In this document: one piece after another, positions 9,685 through 17,306 of the stretch
How the letters are laid out: the number at the start of each line of letters is the position of its first letter
Numbering within the stretch: position 1 is the first letter of the stretch
From: Dactylosporangium roseum
GTDB lineage: Bacteria > Actinomycetota > Actinomycetes > Mycobacteriales > Micromonosporaceae
NCBI RefSeq assembly: GCF_025264685.1
Contig: NZ_CP073721.1
Span: forward strand, 4,393,001 to 4,457,000
Length of the DNA: 64,000 nucleotides
Direction of reading: 5' to 3'
Notes under the pieces: generated by a model
The model's input: the letters and a program-made list of their open reading frames with translations, nothing else
What the model was told of the DNA's origin: nothing
Databases searched by the model: none
Translations under genes and position numbers: made by a program

Positions 9685-10338
9685 CTACCCGAAGATCACC
9701 TTCTCGCGGCGCAGGAAGCCGGGGCGGACCAGCGCCAGCATGAACCGCAGCACCGGCCCGGCCATGCGGTACAGCTCCGCAAGTTCGTCCCCGGTCGCGT
9801 ACCGCTCGATCCTCGGCAGCTCGAAGCTCATCGCGGAGCCCTTGCGGACCGCGGCCTCGACGCGCTGCCACTCGGCGTGCGACACGTACCGTGTGATGAC
9901 CGGGAAGACCGTGCGCTCCTCGTCGTCGATGTGCTCGTCGAGCAGGTCCCGCAGGGCCGCGAGGGTCGTGGCGAGGCGCGCGGCGGCGGCCCGGTCCCGC
10001 GGCGCGGCCGACAGGGCCCGGGCCTCGGCGCGCAGCCGGTCGAGCAGCGGGTCGAGCTGGGCGTGGTCGTCGGTGAGCTCGGTCAGGTCGACCTCGGCGC
10101 CGGCGGCGGCCTCGAGCACCGGCCACAGCACCTCGTCCTCGGCCTGATGGTGGTGGTGGATCCCGGCGCAGAGGCTGGTGAGGTACCGCTCGATGGCCCG
10201 GGCGCGGGCGGGCGAGCTGGCGGTCGTACCGTCGGCGATGCTCCGCACCAGTGCGGCGAACCGGCGGGCGTCGCCGCGCATGGAGCGGTGGTTGATGGTG
10301 ATGCCGAGCAGGTTCGGACGGGTGTCCGTGGCGGTCAT
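9685..10338 (-). CDS. Hemerythrin HHE-domain protein (217 aa)
   Basis: A helical protein with the HHE cation-binding pattern: INHRSMRGDARRF, then GIHHHHQAEDEVLWP, DDHAQLDPLLDRL and DEHIDDEERTVFPVI, giving the His/Glu/Asp ligands of a di-iron site. Such proteins bind O2/NO or sense oxidative conditions. ATG 10338 is preceded by a strong GAGGAG site. The gene ends convergently 6 nt past the SARP stop. The C-terminal ~55 residues (FMLALVRPGFLRREKVIFG) lie outside the HHE repeat and are of unknown role. Confidence 0.85.
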   Translation of the reverse strand: MTATDTRPNLLGITINHRSMRGDARRFAALVRSIADGTTASSPARARAIERYLTSLCAGIHHHHQAEDEVLWPVLEAAAGAEVDLTELTDDHAQLDPLLDRLRAEARALSAAPRDRAAAARLATTLAALRDLLDEHIDDEERTVFPVITRYVSHAEWQRVEAAVRKGSAMSFELPRIERYATGDELAELYRMAGPVLRFMLALVRPGFLRREKVIFG

Positions 10339-10569
10339 GGCGGTCTCCTCCGGTCGTTCGTGCCACTGTCCAGAGGACGGCACCGCGCTTACCGGCCACT
10401 TAACGTGCGCTTGGTGAACGCCACCCGCCGGGGCGCTGGTCGGCATCTCGCCGCTCAGCGCCGACCGCGGCGCGGCAGCGCTCCCCGTGACGCTGCGACC
10501 CGCCCCGTAGGCGGCGGGGGCGTGCCGCCCGTGGCCGTCGCGCCGGTCGCCGAACCTCCGACAGCCCGC

Positions 10570-11157
10570 TCAGTCGTCGGGCAGGTGACCGCCGACGCCG
10601 ATCAGGAACGCCAGCAGCGCGCAGAACCCGGCCACGACGAGCGCGAACGTCGTGAACCGGCCGACCGGCTCGGCGACCGTGACGGTGAACCAGCCGCGCG
10701 GGTCGACCCGGACCGGCAGCCGCTCGCCGACCTTCGGCTCGCCGTCGAGGAACCGCACCCCGCCGAGCTCCTTGCCGGTCGCCGGGTCGCTGACGTGGAA
10801 GACGGGCGACTCGCCGTTGCTGATCTCGGTGACCACGGCGTCGACGGGCCGTCCCTCGACGGCCATGTAGACCGGCAGTACCACCAACGCCGCGAGCCAG
10901 GCCGTGAACGTCAGCACCAGGAACATCACGACCCTGGACGAGGCGGTGTGCTCGGGTGCGCCGGCCCGGTGGACCAGGTAGCCCGGGACGGCCGCGGCCA
11001 GGGACAGCACCGAGCCGGCGAGCAGCCAGATGAAGCCCGGCCGGCCGGCGAGCAGCCCGGTGACCGCGACGAGCACCGCGGTGAGGACGAACGCGGCCGC
11101 CGTGCGCCAGATCCCGGTCCACAGGGCGCGCCACGGATAGTGCCTCACGACGGTCAC
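10570..11157 (-). CDS. Multi-pass membrane protein, DUF3592-like (195 aa)
   Basis: Four hydrophobic segments are visible (about residues 17-37, 42-60, 77-98 and 168-188), with a soluble stretch between the third and fourth containing VDAVVTEISNGESPVFHV and VGERLPVRVDPRGW. A beta-rich loop followed by a final helix resembles DUF3592/SHOCT-type proteins of unknown function. It starts ATG 11157 and has no close operon partner; the next minus-strand gene upstream lies 53 nt away. Confidence 0.65.
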   Translation of the reverse strand: MTVVRHYPWRALWTGIWRTAAAFVLTAVLVAVTGLLAGRPGFIWLLAGSVLSLAAAVPGYLVHRAGAPEHTASSRVVMFLVLTFTAWLAALVVLPVYMAVEGRPVDAVVTEISNGESPVFHVSDPATGKELGGVRFLDGEPKVGERLPVRVDPRGWFTVTVAEPVGRFTTFALVVAGFCALLAFLIGVGGHLPDD

Positions 11158-11210
11158 CGTAGGCGATCACAGACGCCCGCGCTGCCCCCTGTCGCGGCGG
11201 CGGCAGGGGC

Positions 11211-11576
11211 TCAGACCTTGCCGGCCACCCGCGTCACCGCGTCGGCGTAGTCGGGCACGTCCGCCATCGCCGCGGCCAGGCGCAGGAACGGCAGCGCCTC
11301 CCGGCCGCGGTTCTGCCGCTCCAGGGTGCGGCCGAGCAGATGGTGCGCGTAGTGATCGGTCGGGTCCCGGTCGACCAGGGCGCGCAGGTGGGTCTCGGCC
11401 CGGTGGAGCTGCGCGGACGCGAAGCAGGCGCGGGCCAGCCACAGCCGCACCTCGGCGTTGCCCGGCTCCTCGTCGAGGACGGTGGCGAGGATCTTCGCCG
11501 CCTCGATCGGGTCACCGGCGTCGAAGTAGAGGACACCCCTCCGGTACTCGGCGATCAAGTCGTTCACGTCGCTCAT
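11211..11576 (-). CDS. Tetratricopeptide-repeat protein (121 aa)
   Basis: The small protein is almost entirely TPR: GVLYFDAGDPIEAAKILATVLDEEPGNAEVRLWLARACFASAQLHRAE and a second/third repeat through HHLLGRTLERQNRGREALPFL. TPRs mediate protein-protein contacts; no partner is evident. ATG 11576 is used; an in-frame TTG four codons earlier is possible because neither start has a convincing ribosome site. The family-A hairpin repeat lies 57 nt upstream. Confidence 0.75.
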   Translation of the reverse strand: MSDVNDLIAEYRRGVLYFDAGDPIEAAKILATVLDEEPGNAEVRLWLARACFASAQLHRAETHLRALVDRDPTDHYAHHLLGRTLERQNRGREALPFLRLAAAMADVPDYADAVTRVAGKV

Positions 11577-11632
11577 GGGAGCTTGCAACGCGCACGCGTA
11601 TCACGATGTTCCCGAGCCAGCGCCGGTCGCGC

Positions 11633-11707
11633 GTCGATCTTGCAGTTGTGGTGCCTGACAAGCCGGGCATTCAGGGAGTGTCCCGGCACCACAACTGCAA
11701 GATCGAC
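11633..11707. repeat. Family-A intergenic hairpin repeat, copy 1
   Basis: Perfect 23-bp inverted repeat: arms 11633-11655 and 11685-11707 around a 29-nt loop. The arm contains GATCTTGCAGTTGTGGTGCC. The loop is the reverse complement, with two differences, of the loop in copy 2 (19551-19635), so the whole unit and not just the stem is conserved. It lies between two minus-strand genes (lipase stop and TPR start). Confidence 0.85.
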
Positions 11708-11720
11708 AAGGTGGGCGGCG

Positions 11721-12551
11721 CTAGTGGGCGTTGAGCCAGCCGACGAGGTCGTCGAGGACCCGCTCCCGCTCCGGCTCGTTGTAGACCTCGTGGTGCAGGC
11801 CCTCGTACACGTGCAGGGTCAGGTCGGCGGAGCCGGCCCGGGCGGCGATCAGCCGGCTGCTCTCGGCGTCGACGAGGCGGTCCTCGGCGCCGTGCAGCAC
11901 GAGGGTCGGCAGCGTCAGCTCGGGCAGGCGGCGCTGGAAGAGCGCCATCTGGGTGAGCATCGCGCCGCCGAGCCCGGCCGGGATCTTGCCGTGGTGCACG
12001 AGCGGGTCGGCGTCGTAGCGGGCCACGACGTCGGGGTCCTTCGAGATGTACCGCGAGGGCAGCGACTGCACCGGCGCGCCCGGCGCGATCCGGCCCAGCA
12101 TCTTCGCCACCGCGATCGCCGGCTTCGGGATGCCCTTGCCGGGCAGGACCGGGGTGCCGGACAGGACCAGTCCGCGCAGCCGGTCCTGGTGGTCGAGCGC
12201 GTAGGCCAGCGCGATCATCGCGCCCATGCTGTGACCGATGAGGAACGGCGCCCGGCCCGGGTGGCGGCGGGCCACCTCACCGAAGAGCACGTCGAGGTCG
12301 GCGGTGTACTCGGCGATCCGCCGGGCGAGCAGCCGCTGGCCCGACGAGCGGCCGTGGCCGCGGTGGTCGGGGGCGTAGACGACCAGGCCGAGCCCGCCGA
12401 GGCGGGCCACGACGTGGTCGTACCGGCGGGCGTGCTCCCCCATGCCGTGCGAGAGGACGACGGCGCCGGCCGGCTCGCCGCCGGGGGTCCACACGTCGTA
12501 GACGATGGTCGCGCCGCCGCCCCCGGTCAGCTTGAACTCGTCGCGCTGCAT
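11721..12551 (-). CDS. Monoacylglycerol lipase-like alpha/beta hydrolase (276 aa)
   Basis: Alpha/beta hydrolase with HGMGEHARRY (oxyanion loop, about residue 35), nucleophile elbow GHSMGA (Ser near 108), acid GAEDRLVD (Asp near 224) and base GLHHEVYNE (His near 253). This set and the 276-aa length fit actinobacterial monoacylglycerol lipases/lysophospholipases, which release fatty acid from monoacylglycerol. No signal peptide is seen. ATG 12551 is chosen because the homology begins immediately; the frame further upstream is a shadow. The gene appears monocistronic. Confidence 0.85.
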   Translation of the reverse strand: MQRDEFKLTGGGGATIVYDVWTPGGEPAGAVVLSHGMGEHARRYDHVVARLGGLGLVVYAPDHRGHGRSSGQRLLARRIAEYTADLDVLFGEVARRHPGRAPFLIGHSMGAMIALAYALDHQDRLRGLVLSGTPVLPGKGIPKPAIAVAKMLGRIAPGAPVQSLPSRYISKDPDVVARYDADPLVHHGKIPAGLGGAMLTQMALFQRRLPELTLPTLVLHGAEDRLVDAESSRLIAARAGSADLTLHVYEGLHHEVYNEPERERVLDDLVGWLNAH

Positions 12552-12622
12552 GGCAGCATCGTGCGGTGCGCCGGCCGCAACACGCAAGCATCCGGCGTCG
12601 CCGCCGCGCTCGGCGACGCCGG

Positions 12623-13714
12623 TCATCCACCACCCGAACGGCCGTCGCCGTTGTCGACGCAGGTGACCCGGACCGTGCTCCATGCCGTGTTCATGTAGCC
12701 CGACGGGTTCCAGACGTGCTCGACGCGCTCGGGTTGCACGGCGGCGCCGTCGTCCCAGGCGCGGGCGGTGATCTCCGCCGGCCCGGGAGGAAGGCGTACG
12801 GTCAGCCGCCACCGCCGCCAGGCCCAGGGCCCGGCGGGCTCGCCGAGGTCCGCCTGCCGCCAGTGCCGGCCGCCGTCGACCGACACGTCCACGCGGGCGA
12901 CCTCCCGGCCGTCACCGGCGGCGGCGTAACCGCTGACCCGCACCGGCCCGGCGGGCAGCACGCGGCCCTCCTGCGGGCACAGGACGGCGGCGTTGAGTGC
13001 CGCGACGCCGAGGGAGAGGCCGTGTCCCCGCGCGGCCTCGGCCGGGTCCGCGTCGGCGGGCAGCAGCCGGTAGTCCCCGGCCTGGAACCGGTTGTCCGAC
13101 GGCCGCTCCCGCGCGGTGACCCGCCGGAGCCACTTGACGCTGCGGGCGCCGATGTAGCCCGGGACGACGACCCGCAGCGGACCGCCGTGGACCGGCGGGA
13201 GCGGCGCGCCGTTCATGCCCCAGGCGAGCAGGACCTCCCGGGCGGTGGCCTTGGCGACGGGGATCGACCCGCCGAACGCCTCGGCGCCGAGGAACGCGAC
13301 GTGCCGCGCCTGCGGTCGCGGCCCGGCAGCGGCGAGCACGTCGGCGAGCGGGGCGCCGGTCCACTCGGCGGTGGAGATCGCGCACGGCCCCCACGGCACC
13401 TGTCCCGGGACGTCGCGTGCGGCGGCCAGCTCGGCCCGGCGGTTGCCCGCGCACTGGAGGGTCGCGACGACGGTACGCGCGGCGAACCGCTCCCGCAGCT
13501 CGTCGAGCGACAGCCGCAGCGGCCGCTCGACGAGCCCGTCCACGTCGAGCCGGAAGGTGTCCGGGTCGAGCCGCTGGACGTCCGCGTGGTTGCGGCTGAA
13601 GAAGGTGTCGACGGGCGTGACGTCGTGCCGGTCGAGGGCGTGCGGGACGGGCTCCGCGTTGAACGGACGTTCCTCGTGCACCACGGTGTCGTCCCGTTTG
13701 CCCCACAACCCCAC
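12623..13714 (-). CDS. Sulfite oxidase-like molybdopterin enzyme (363 aa)
   Basis: An oxidoreductase of the sulfite oxidase family. The Mo-ligating Cys sits in TLQCAGNRR (about Cys 88), followed by WGPCAISTAEWTGAPLADVL and the pterin-binding GGPLRVVVPGYIGARSVKWL. The C-terminal Mo-co dimerisation Ig-like domain spans roughly 255-350 (VRVSGYAAAGDGREVARVDVS, WNPSGYMNTAW). Members oxidise sulfite or related substrates. No Tat signal or heme domain is present, so a cytoplasmic enzyme with an unknown acceptor is likely. Starts ATG 13714. Confidence 0.88.
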   Translation of the reverse strand: MGLWGKRDDTVVHEERPFNAEPVPHALDRHDVTPVDTFFSRNHADVQRLDPDTFRLDVDGLVERPLRLSLDELRERFAARTVVATLQCAGNRRAELAAARDVPGQVPWGPCAISTAEWTGAPLADVLAAAGPRPQARHVAFLGAEAFGGSIPVAKATAREVLLAWGMNGAPLPPVHGGPLRVVVPGYIGARSVKWLRRVTARERPSDNRFQAGDYRLLPADADPAEAARGHGLSLGVAALNAAVLCPQEGRVLPAGPVRVSGYAAAGDGREVARVDVSVDGGRHWRQADLGEPAGPWAWRRWRLTVRLPPGPAEITARAWDDGAAVQPERVEHVWNPSGYMNTAWSTVRVTCVDNGDGRSGGG

Positions 13715-13790
13715 GCCACCAGCCTATGACGCGCCGGCGCGGGGCGTGGGCGGGCACCGGCGGCTCACCCGCGGTCACGCGCTCCGGGCC

Positions 13791-13865
13791 GGTCGACTTC
13801 ACAGATCATGGGAAGGATGTGGTTGCCCCGACCGCCAGATCCTTCCCATGATCATGACGTCGACC
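13791..13865. repeat. Family-B intergenic hairpin repeat, copy 1
   Basis: A 15-bp perfect stem (13804-13818 with 13839-13853, GATCATGGGAAGGAT) encloses a 20-nt loop. An outer complementary pair GGTCGAC (13791-13797)/GTCGACC (13859-13865) extends it. Copy 2 is at 39831-39886 and keeps the stem through a compensating G-C to A-T change. It lies between the sulfite-oxidase-like start and the broken S8 protease. Confidence 0.8.
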
Positions 13866-13880
13866 AGGACGGCACCGTCG

Positions 13881-14340
13881 TCAGCGGCTGACCCAGGCCC
13901 CCGGCCAGGTGCTGTCCCTGGCCCAGACGATGCCCGGGCCCCCGGCGCCGGGGATCGGCGTCGCCCGACGCCGGAGCCCGTCGAGCGCGCGGGCCGCCGG
14001 GAGGCCGGGGTCGGCCAGCAGCATCCGGGCGAGCACACCGGTCACGGTGGCGGCGGCGAACGAGGTACCGCTCCAGGTGGCCCACCCATGGCGCTGCCCG
14101 GCGGCGGCCGGCACCGGCCGCGGTCCGACGACGCCGACACCGGGCGCGTAGAGGTCGATGCCGGGCCCGGTGTTGCCGAACGACGCCCGTGGCGGCAGCG
14201 GTGCGGCCGGGCCCGGGACGATCGATTCGTCGATCGCGCCGACGGGGACGACCCAGCCGGCGAACTCCGGCCGCAGCGCGAACGCCGCCGGGTAGGCCGG
14301 ACCCTCCGCCGACCAGCGGTTACCGGCCGGCGGGACACCC
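13881..14340 (-). pseudogene. S8 subtilisin-like serine protease, C-terminal fragment
   Basis: The minus strand encodes the last third of a subtilase: GVPPAGNRW (the oxyanion-hole Asn region), a Pro/Ala stretch typical of YPAAF-VVPVGAID, SFGNTGPGIDLYAPGVGVVG and the nucleophile block SGTSFAAATVTGVLARML. The catalytic Asp and His regions are absent. Upstream of about 14340 the minus-strand frame is only the complement of the CHAT gene, and no plausible start codon lies near the junction. The gene is therefore broken and presumably inactive. The remaining part is well conserved, suggesting a recent event. Confidence 0.75.
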
Positions 14341-15957
14341 GACGGGTCGGTCCTGCGGGCCGGGCGCCGCTGTGCCGCCGCGCTCGCCGCGGCCGGCTGG
14401 GTCGTCGAGGCGCTGGACGCCCGGCTCGTCGTCGCCCGTACCGCCGTCGAGCTGGGCCGGCCGGCGGTGGCGCGGCGGGAGCTCGCGGCGGTGCGCCGGG
14501 ACGGCACGGCGGAGCTGCGGGCCCGCGCCCACCACGCGGAGGCGCTGCTGCGGATGGCCGAGGGCGACCGGGCCGGCGCCGAGCGGGCGCTGCGGGCGGG
14601 GCTGCGGGTGCTCGACGCGTTCCGGGCCAGCCTCGGCGCCACCGAGCTGCGGGTGCACGCGGCCGGCCACGGCGGTGAGCTCGCCCGGCTCGGGGTCCGC
14701 CTGGCGATGGAGCGCGGCGACGCGCGGGCCGTGCTCACCTGGGCGGAGCGGTTCCGCGCCCGGGCCGTCGTGCCGCACCCGGCCCGCCCGGCGGGTGATC
14801 CCGCCATGGCGCGGGACCTGGCCGAGCTGCGGCAGGTCGTGGCGGCCCAGGCCGAGGCGGTCGCCGCGGGCGCGGACCCGGCGGACCTGCGCCGCCGGCA
14901 GGCGGTGCTGGAGGAGTCGGTACGGCGTGGCGCCCGCCGGACCGGTGGCACGCGCCGGACCGGCGGCCCCGGCCCGGTGCCGCCGGCCGAGCTGGGCCGG
15001 GCGCTCGGGCCGGCGGCGCTGGTGGAGTACCTGGCGGTCGACGGCGCGCTGCACGCCGTCGTGGTGGCCGCCGGCCGGGTCCGGCTGCACCGGCTGGGCA
15101 CGGTCGCCGAGGCCGAGGACCACGTCGCCGCCCTGCGGCACGGGCTGCGCCGGATGGCGTACGGCACCCGGTCCGTCGCGGCCGCCGGCGACCTGGTCGC
15201 GGCCAAGGCCGGGCGGCTCGACGCGCTGCTGCTGCGGCCGCTGCGCCTCGACGGCCCGCTGCTGGTCGTCCCGACGGGCGCGCTGCACGCGCTGCCCTGG
15301 GCGGCGCTGCCGTCCCTCGCCGAACGGCCCGTGTGCGTGGCGCCGTCGGCCGCGCTGTGGCACCGCGCCGCCGTGACGGCCCCGCCGGCCCGGGCCGGGG
15401 CCGCGGTGTTCGTCGCCGGACCGGGGCTGCCGCACGCCACCGCCGAGGTCGCCGCCCTCGCACGGCGGTCCCCGGGGGCGCGGCAGCTCACCGGCCGGCG
15501 GGCCACCGCGGAGGCGGTGCTCGGCGCCCTCGACGGCGCGGACCTCGCGCACATCGCGGCGCACGGGCAGTTCCGGTCGGACAACCCGCTCTTCTCGGCG
15601 CTGCGGCTGGTCGACGGCCCGTTGACCGTCTACGACCTGGAGCGCCTCGCCCGGCCGCCCCGGCGGGTGGTGCTGTCGGCCTGCGAGTCGGGGCTGTCCG
15701 CCGTACACCCCGGGGACGAGCTGCTCGGCCTGACCGCGGCCCTGCTCGGGCTGGGTGCCACGAGCCTGGTCGCGTCGGTGGTGCCGGTCCCGGACGCGGC
15801 GACCCGCCCGCTCATGCTGCGGTTGTACCGCCATCTGCGCTCGGGCGCCGGGTCCGCGGCGGCGCTCGCGCGGGCACGGCGGGACCTGGCGGGCGCCGGC
15901 CCGGCGGCCCGGGTGGCGGCGGCGGGCTTCGCCTGTTTCGGCGCCGGCTTCGCCTGA
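14341..15957 (+). pseudogene. CHAT-domain (caspase-like) protein, N-terminally truncated
   Basis: From about 14341 the frame reads a TPR-like helix (CAAALAAAGWVVEALDARL) and continues to a full CHAT domain: HALPWAALPSL, catalytic His in AHIAAHGQF and catalytic Cys in VLSACESG, ending GFACFGAGFA. CHAT peptidases normally follow a long TPR array; here only a short helical stretch remains. There is no start codon until ATG 14467, inside the helical repeat, and an in-frame stop lies at 14293. It meets the S8 fragment head-to-head at about 14340. If translated from 14467 it would still contain the whole His-Cys catalytic domain, so activity is conceivable. Confidence 0.72.
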
Positions 15958-15988
15958 GCGCGGCGGGCTGGGCCTGAGCGCGGCGGGC
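15952..15988 (+). repeat. Short direct repeat of 17 bp at the CHAT gene end
   Basis: The sequence GCCTGAGCGCGGCGGGC occurs at 15952-15968 and again at 15972-15988 with a 3-nt spacer; the first copy contains the CHAT stop codon. It looks like a small replication-slippage duplication. Confidence 0.6.
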
Positions 15989-15993
15989 CGCCG

Positions 15994-16638
15994 TCAGCCG
16001 GGCGCCTGGAGCACCGCCTCCCGCAGGGCCGCGGCGAGCCAGTCCCGGTAGCGTTCCTCGGGCCACCCGCTGTCGAGCACGAGCGCGGCGTAATGCGCCG
16101 GGTCGTTGAGCAGCCACACGAGGTCGACCGCCCGCGGCTCGTCGGGCAGCGGGGTCAGCTCGGCGGCCCGCCGCACGACCATCGCGGCGCCCACCCTGCG
16201 GTTGGCGCAGAGCGTCCGCCACAGCTCGGCGATGTCCTCGGCGTCGTCGGCCGCACGGCGCGTGGTCTCGAACAACCGCGCGGCCCGCCGGGCGATGACG
16301 AGGCACACGTCGGCGTACGCGACGAGGAGCGCTCCCGCCGTCGCAGCCTGCCAGACGGGGGCGAACCAGGGCCGCTCTGCCACCGGGACCGGCTCGTCGT
16401 CGCCGGCGAGCGCCTGGTCGAGCACCTGGCGCAGCAGCGCGGGCTTCGAGCCGAACGCCGCGAACACCGTCGGCCGGGCCACGCCCGCGGCGACGGCGAC
16501 GTCGGCGAGGGACGTCGCGGCGTAGCCCTTCACGACGAACAGCTCGGCGGCGGCCGCGACGACGGCACGCCGGGTGCGCCGCGCGCTCTCCGCACGGACC
16601 GCGGAACGGTACTGGCGCTTTCCCTTGACTTCACCCAT
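15994..16638 (-). CDS. TetR/AcrR-family transcriptional regulator (214 aa)
   Basis: The N-terminal HTH is clear at about residues 22-68: RRAVVAAAAELFVVKGYAAT, then DVAVAAGVARPTVFAAFGSK. The C-terminal ligand domain is unassigned. It is divergent from the cupin gene with a 60-bp intergenic space containing an imperfect CATACT...AGTATG inverted repeat, so it probably represses itself and the cupin gene. Confidence 0.85.
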   Translation of the reverse strand: MGEVKGKRQYRSAVRAESARRTRRAVVAAAAELFVVKGYAATSLADVAVAAGVARPTVFAAFGSKPALLRQVLDQALAGDDEPVPVAERPWFAPVWQAATAGALLVAYADVCLVIARRAARLFETTRRAADDAEDIAELWRTLCANRRVGAAMVVRRAAELTPLPDEPRAVDLVWLLNDPAHYAALVLDSGWPEERYRDWLAAALREAVLQAPG

Positions 16639-16698
16639 CGGTCCGCCATACTAGCGACATATTCAGTAGACAGCAGTATGTTGAATCTGGGAGCGGTC
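16639..16698. promoter_or_regulatory. Divergent TetR/cupin promoter region with candidate operator
   Basis: Between the two divergent starts lies an A/T-richer segment with the inverted hexamers CATACT (from about 16647) and AGTATG (16675-16680) separated by about 22 nt. Spacing and position fit a TetR-family operator overlapping both promoters. Assignment is by position only. Confidence 0.4.
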
Positions 16699-17193
16699 AT
16701 GGAGACGACGACAACGGCGTACGTCCGCCGGGACGGCGACGGCGAGGCCCTGTGGTTCCTCGGCAGCCTGGTGACCGTCAAGGCGGCCGCCGCGCAGACC
16801 GGTGGCCGGCTGACCGTGGTGGAGTTCGTCAACCCGCCGGGCTTCGCGCCGCCGGTGCACCGGCACGTCGACGAGGACGAGATGTTCTACGTGCTGTCCG
16901 GCTCGGCGCGCTACCGGTGCGGCGACGACACCTTCGAGGCCGGCCCGGGCGACTTCGTGCTCCTGCCGTCGGGCGTGCCGCACACGTTCCTGGTCGGTGC
17001 CGGCGAGCCGCTGCGCACGCTCCAGCTCACCACCCCGGCGGGCTTCGAGCACTTCGCCGCCGAGGCGGGCACCCCGGCCCCGGAACGCCGCCTGCCCGAC
17101 CCGGGCCCCGTCGATCCGGCGGCGCTCGCGGAGATCGCCGCCCGCCACGCCATCGAACTGCTCGGCCCGCCCCCGTCGGAGATCCCGCTCTGA
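16699..17193 (+). CDS. Cupin-domain protein (164 aa)
   Basis: A single cupin barrel: motif 1 PPVHRHVDEDEMFYVLSGSARY gives the His-x-His and Glu metal ligands, and motif 2 GDFVLLPSGVPHTF the last His. Small one-domain cupins of this type are often metal-dependent dioxygenase/isomerase-like enzymes of unknown substrate. GGGAG lies 5-6 nt before ATG 16699; the ATG at 16678 lacks such a site and lies in the putative operator. It is divergent from, and probably regulated by, the TetR gene at 15994-16638. Confidence 0.83.
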   Translation: METTTTAYVRRDGDGEALWFLGSLVTVKAAAAQTGGRLTVVEFVNPPGFAPPVHRHVDEDEMFYVLSGSARYRCGDDTFEAGPGDFVLLPSGVPHTFLVGAGEPLRTLQLTTPAGFEHFAAEAGTPAPERRLPDPGPVDPAALAEIAARHAIELLGPPPSEIPL

Positions 17194-17306
17194 CGACCCG
17201 GCCGGAACCGCGGCCGCCCCCGGGGGACCCCGGTTGCACCACAGCGGCAACCCCGGCGCGGCGCGGTTCGGCTCAGGAACGGCGGGACCGCACCGATCAT
17301 CGGGCC

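Noticed and set aside
11633..11707. Insertion-sequence ends
   Set aside because: The inverted repeats enclose only 29 nt and no transposase gene is nearby; they are better described as REP/MITE-like hairpins.
14320..15834. Long minus-strand frames across the CHAT gene that could lengthen the S8 protease
   Set aside because: Upstream of the PPAGN motif the minus-strand translation is merely the complement of the CHAT coding sequence and has none of the subtilase Asp or His motifs, so the protease is truncated, not longer.
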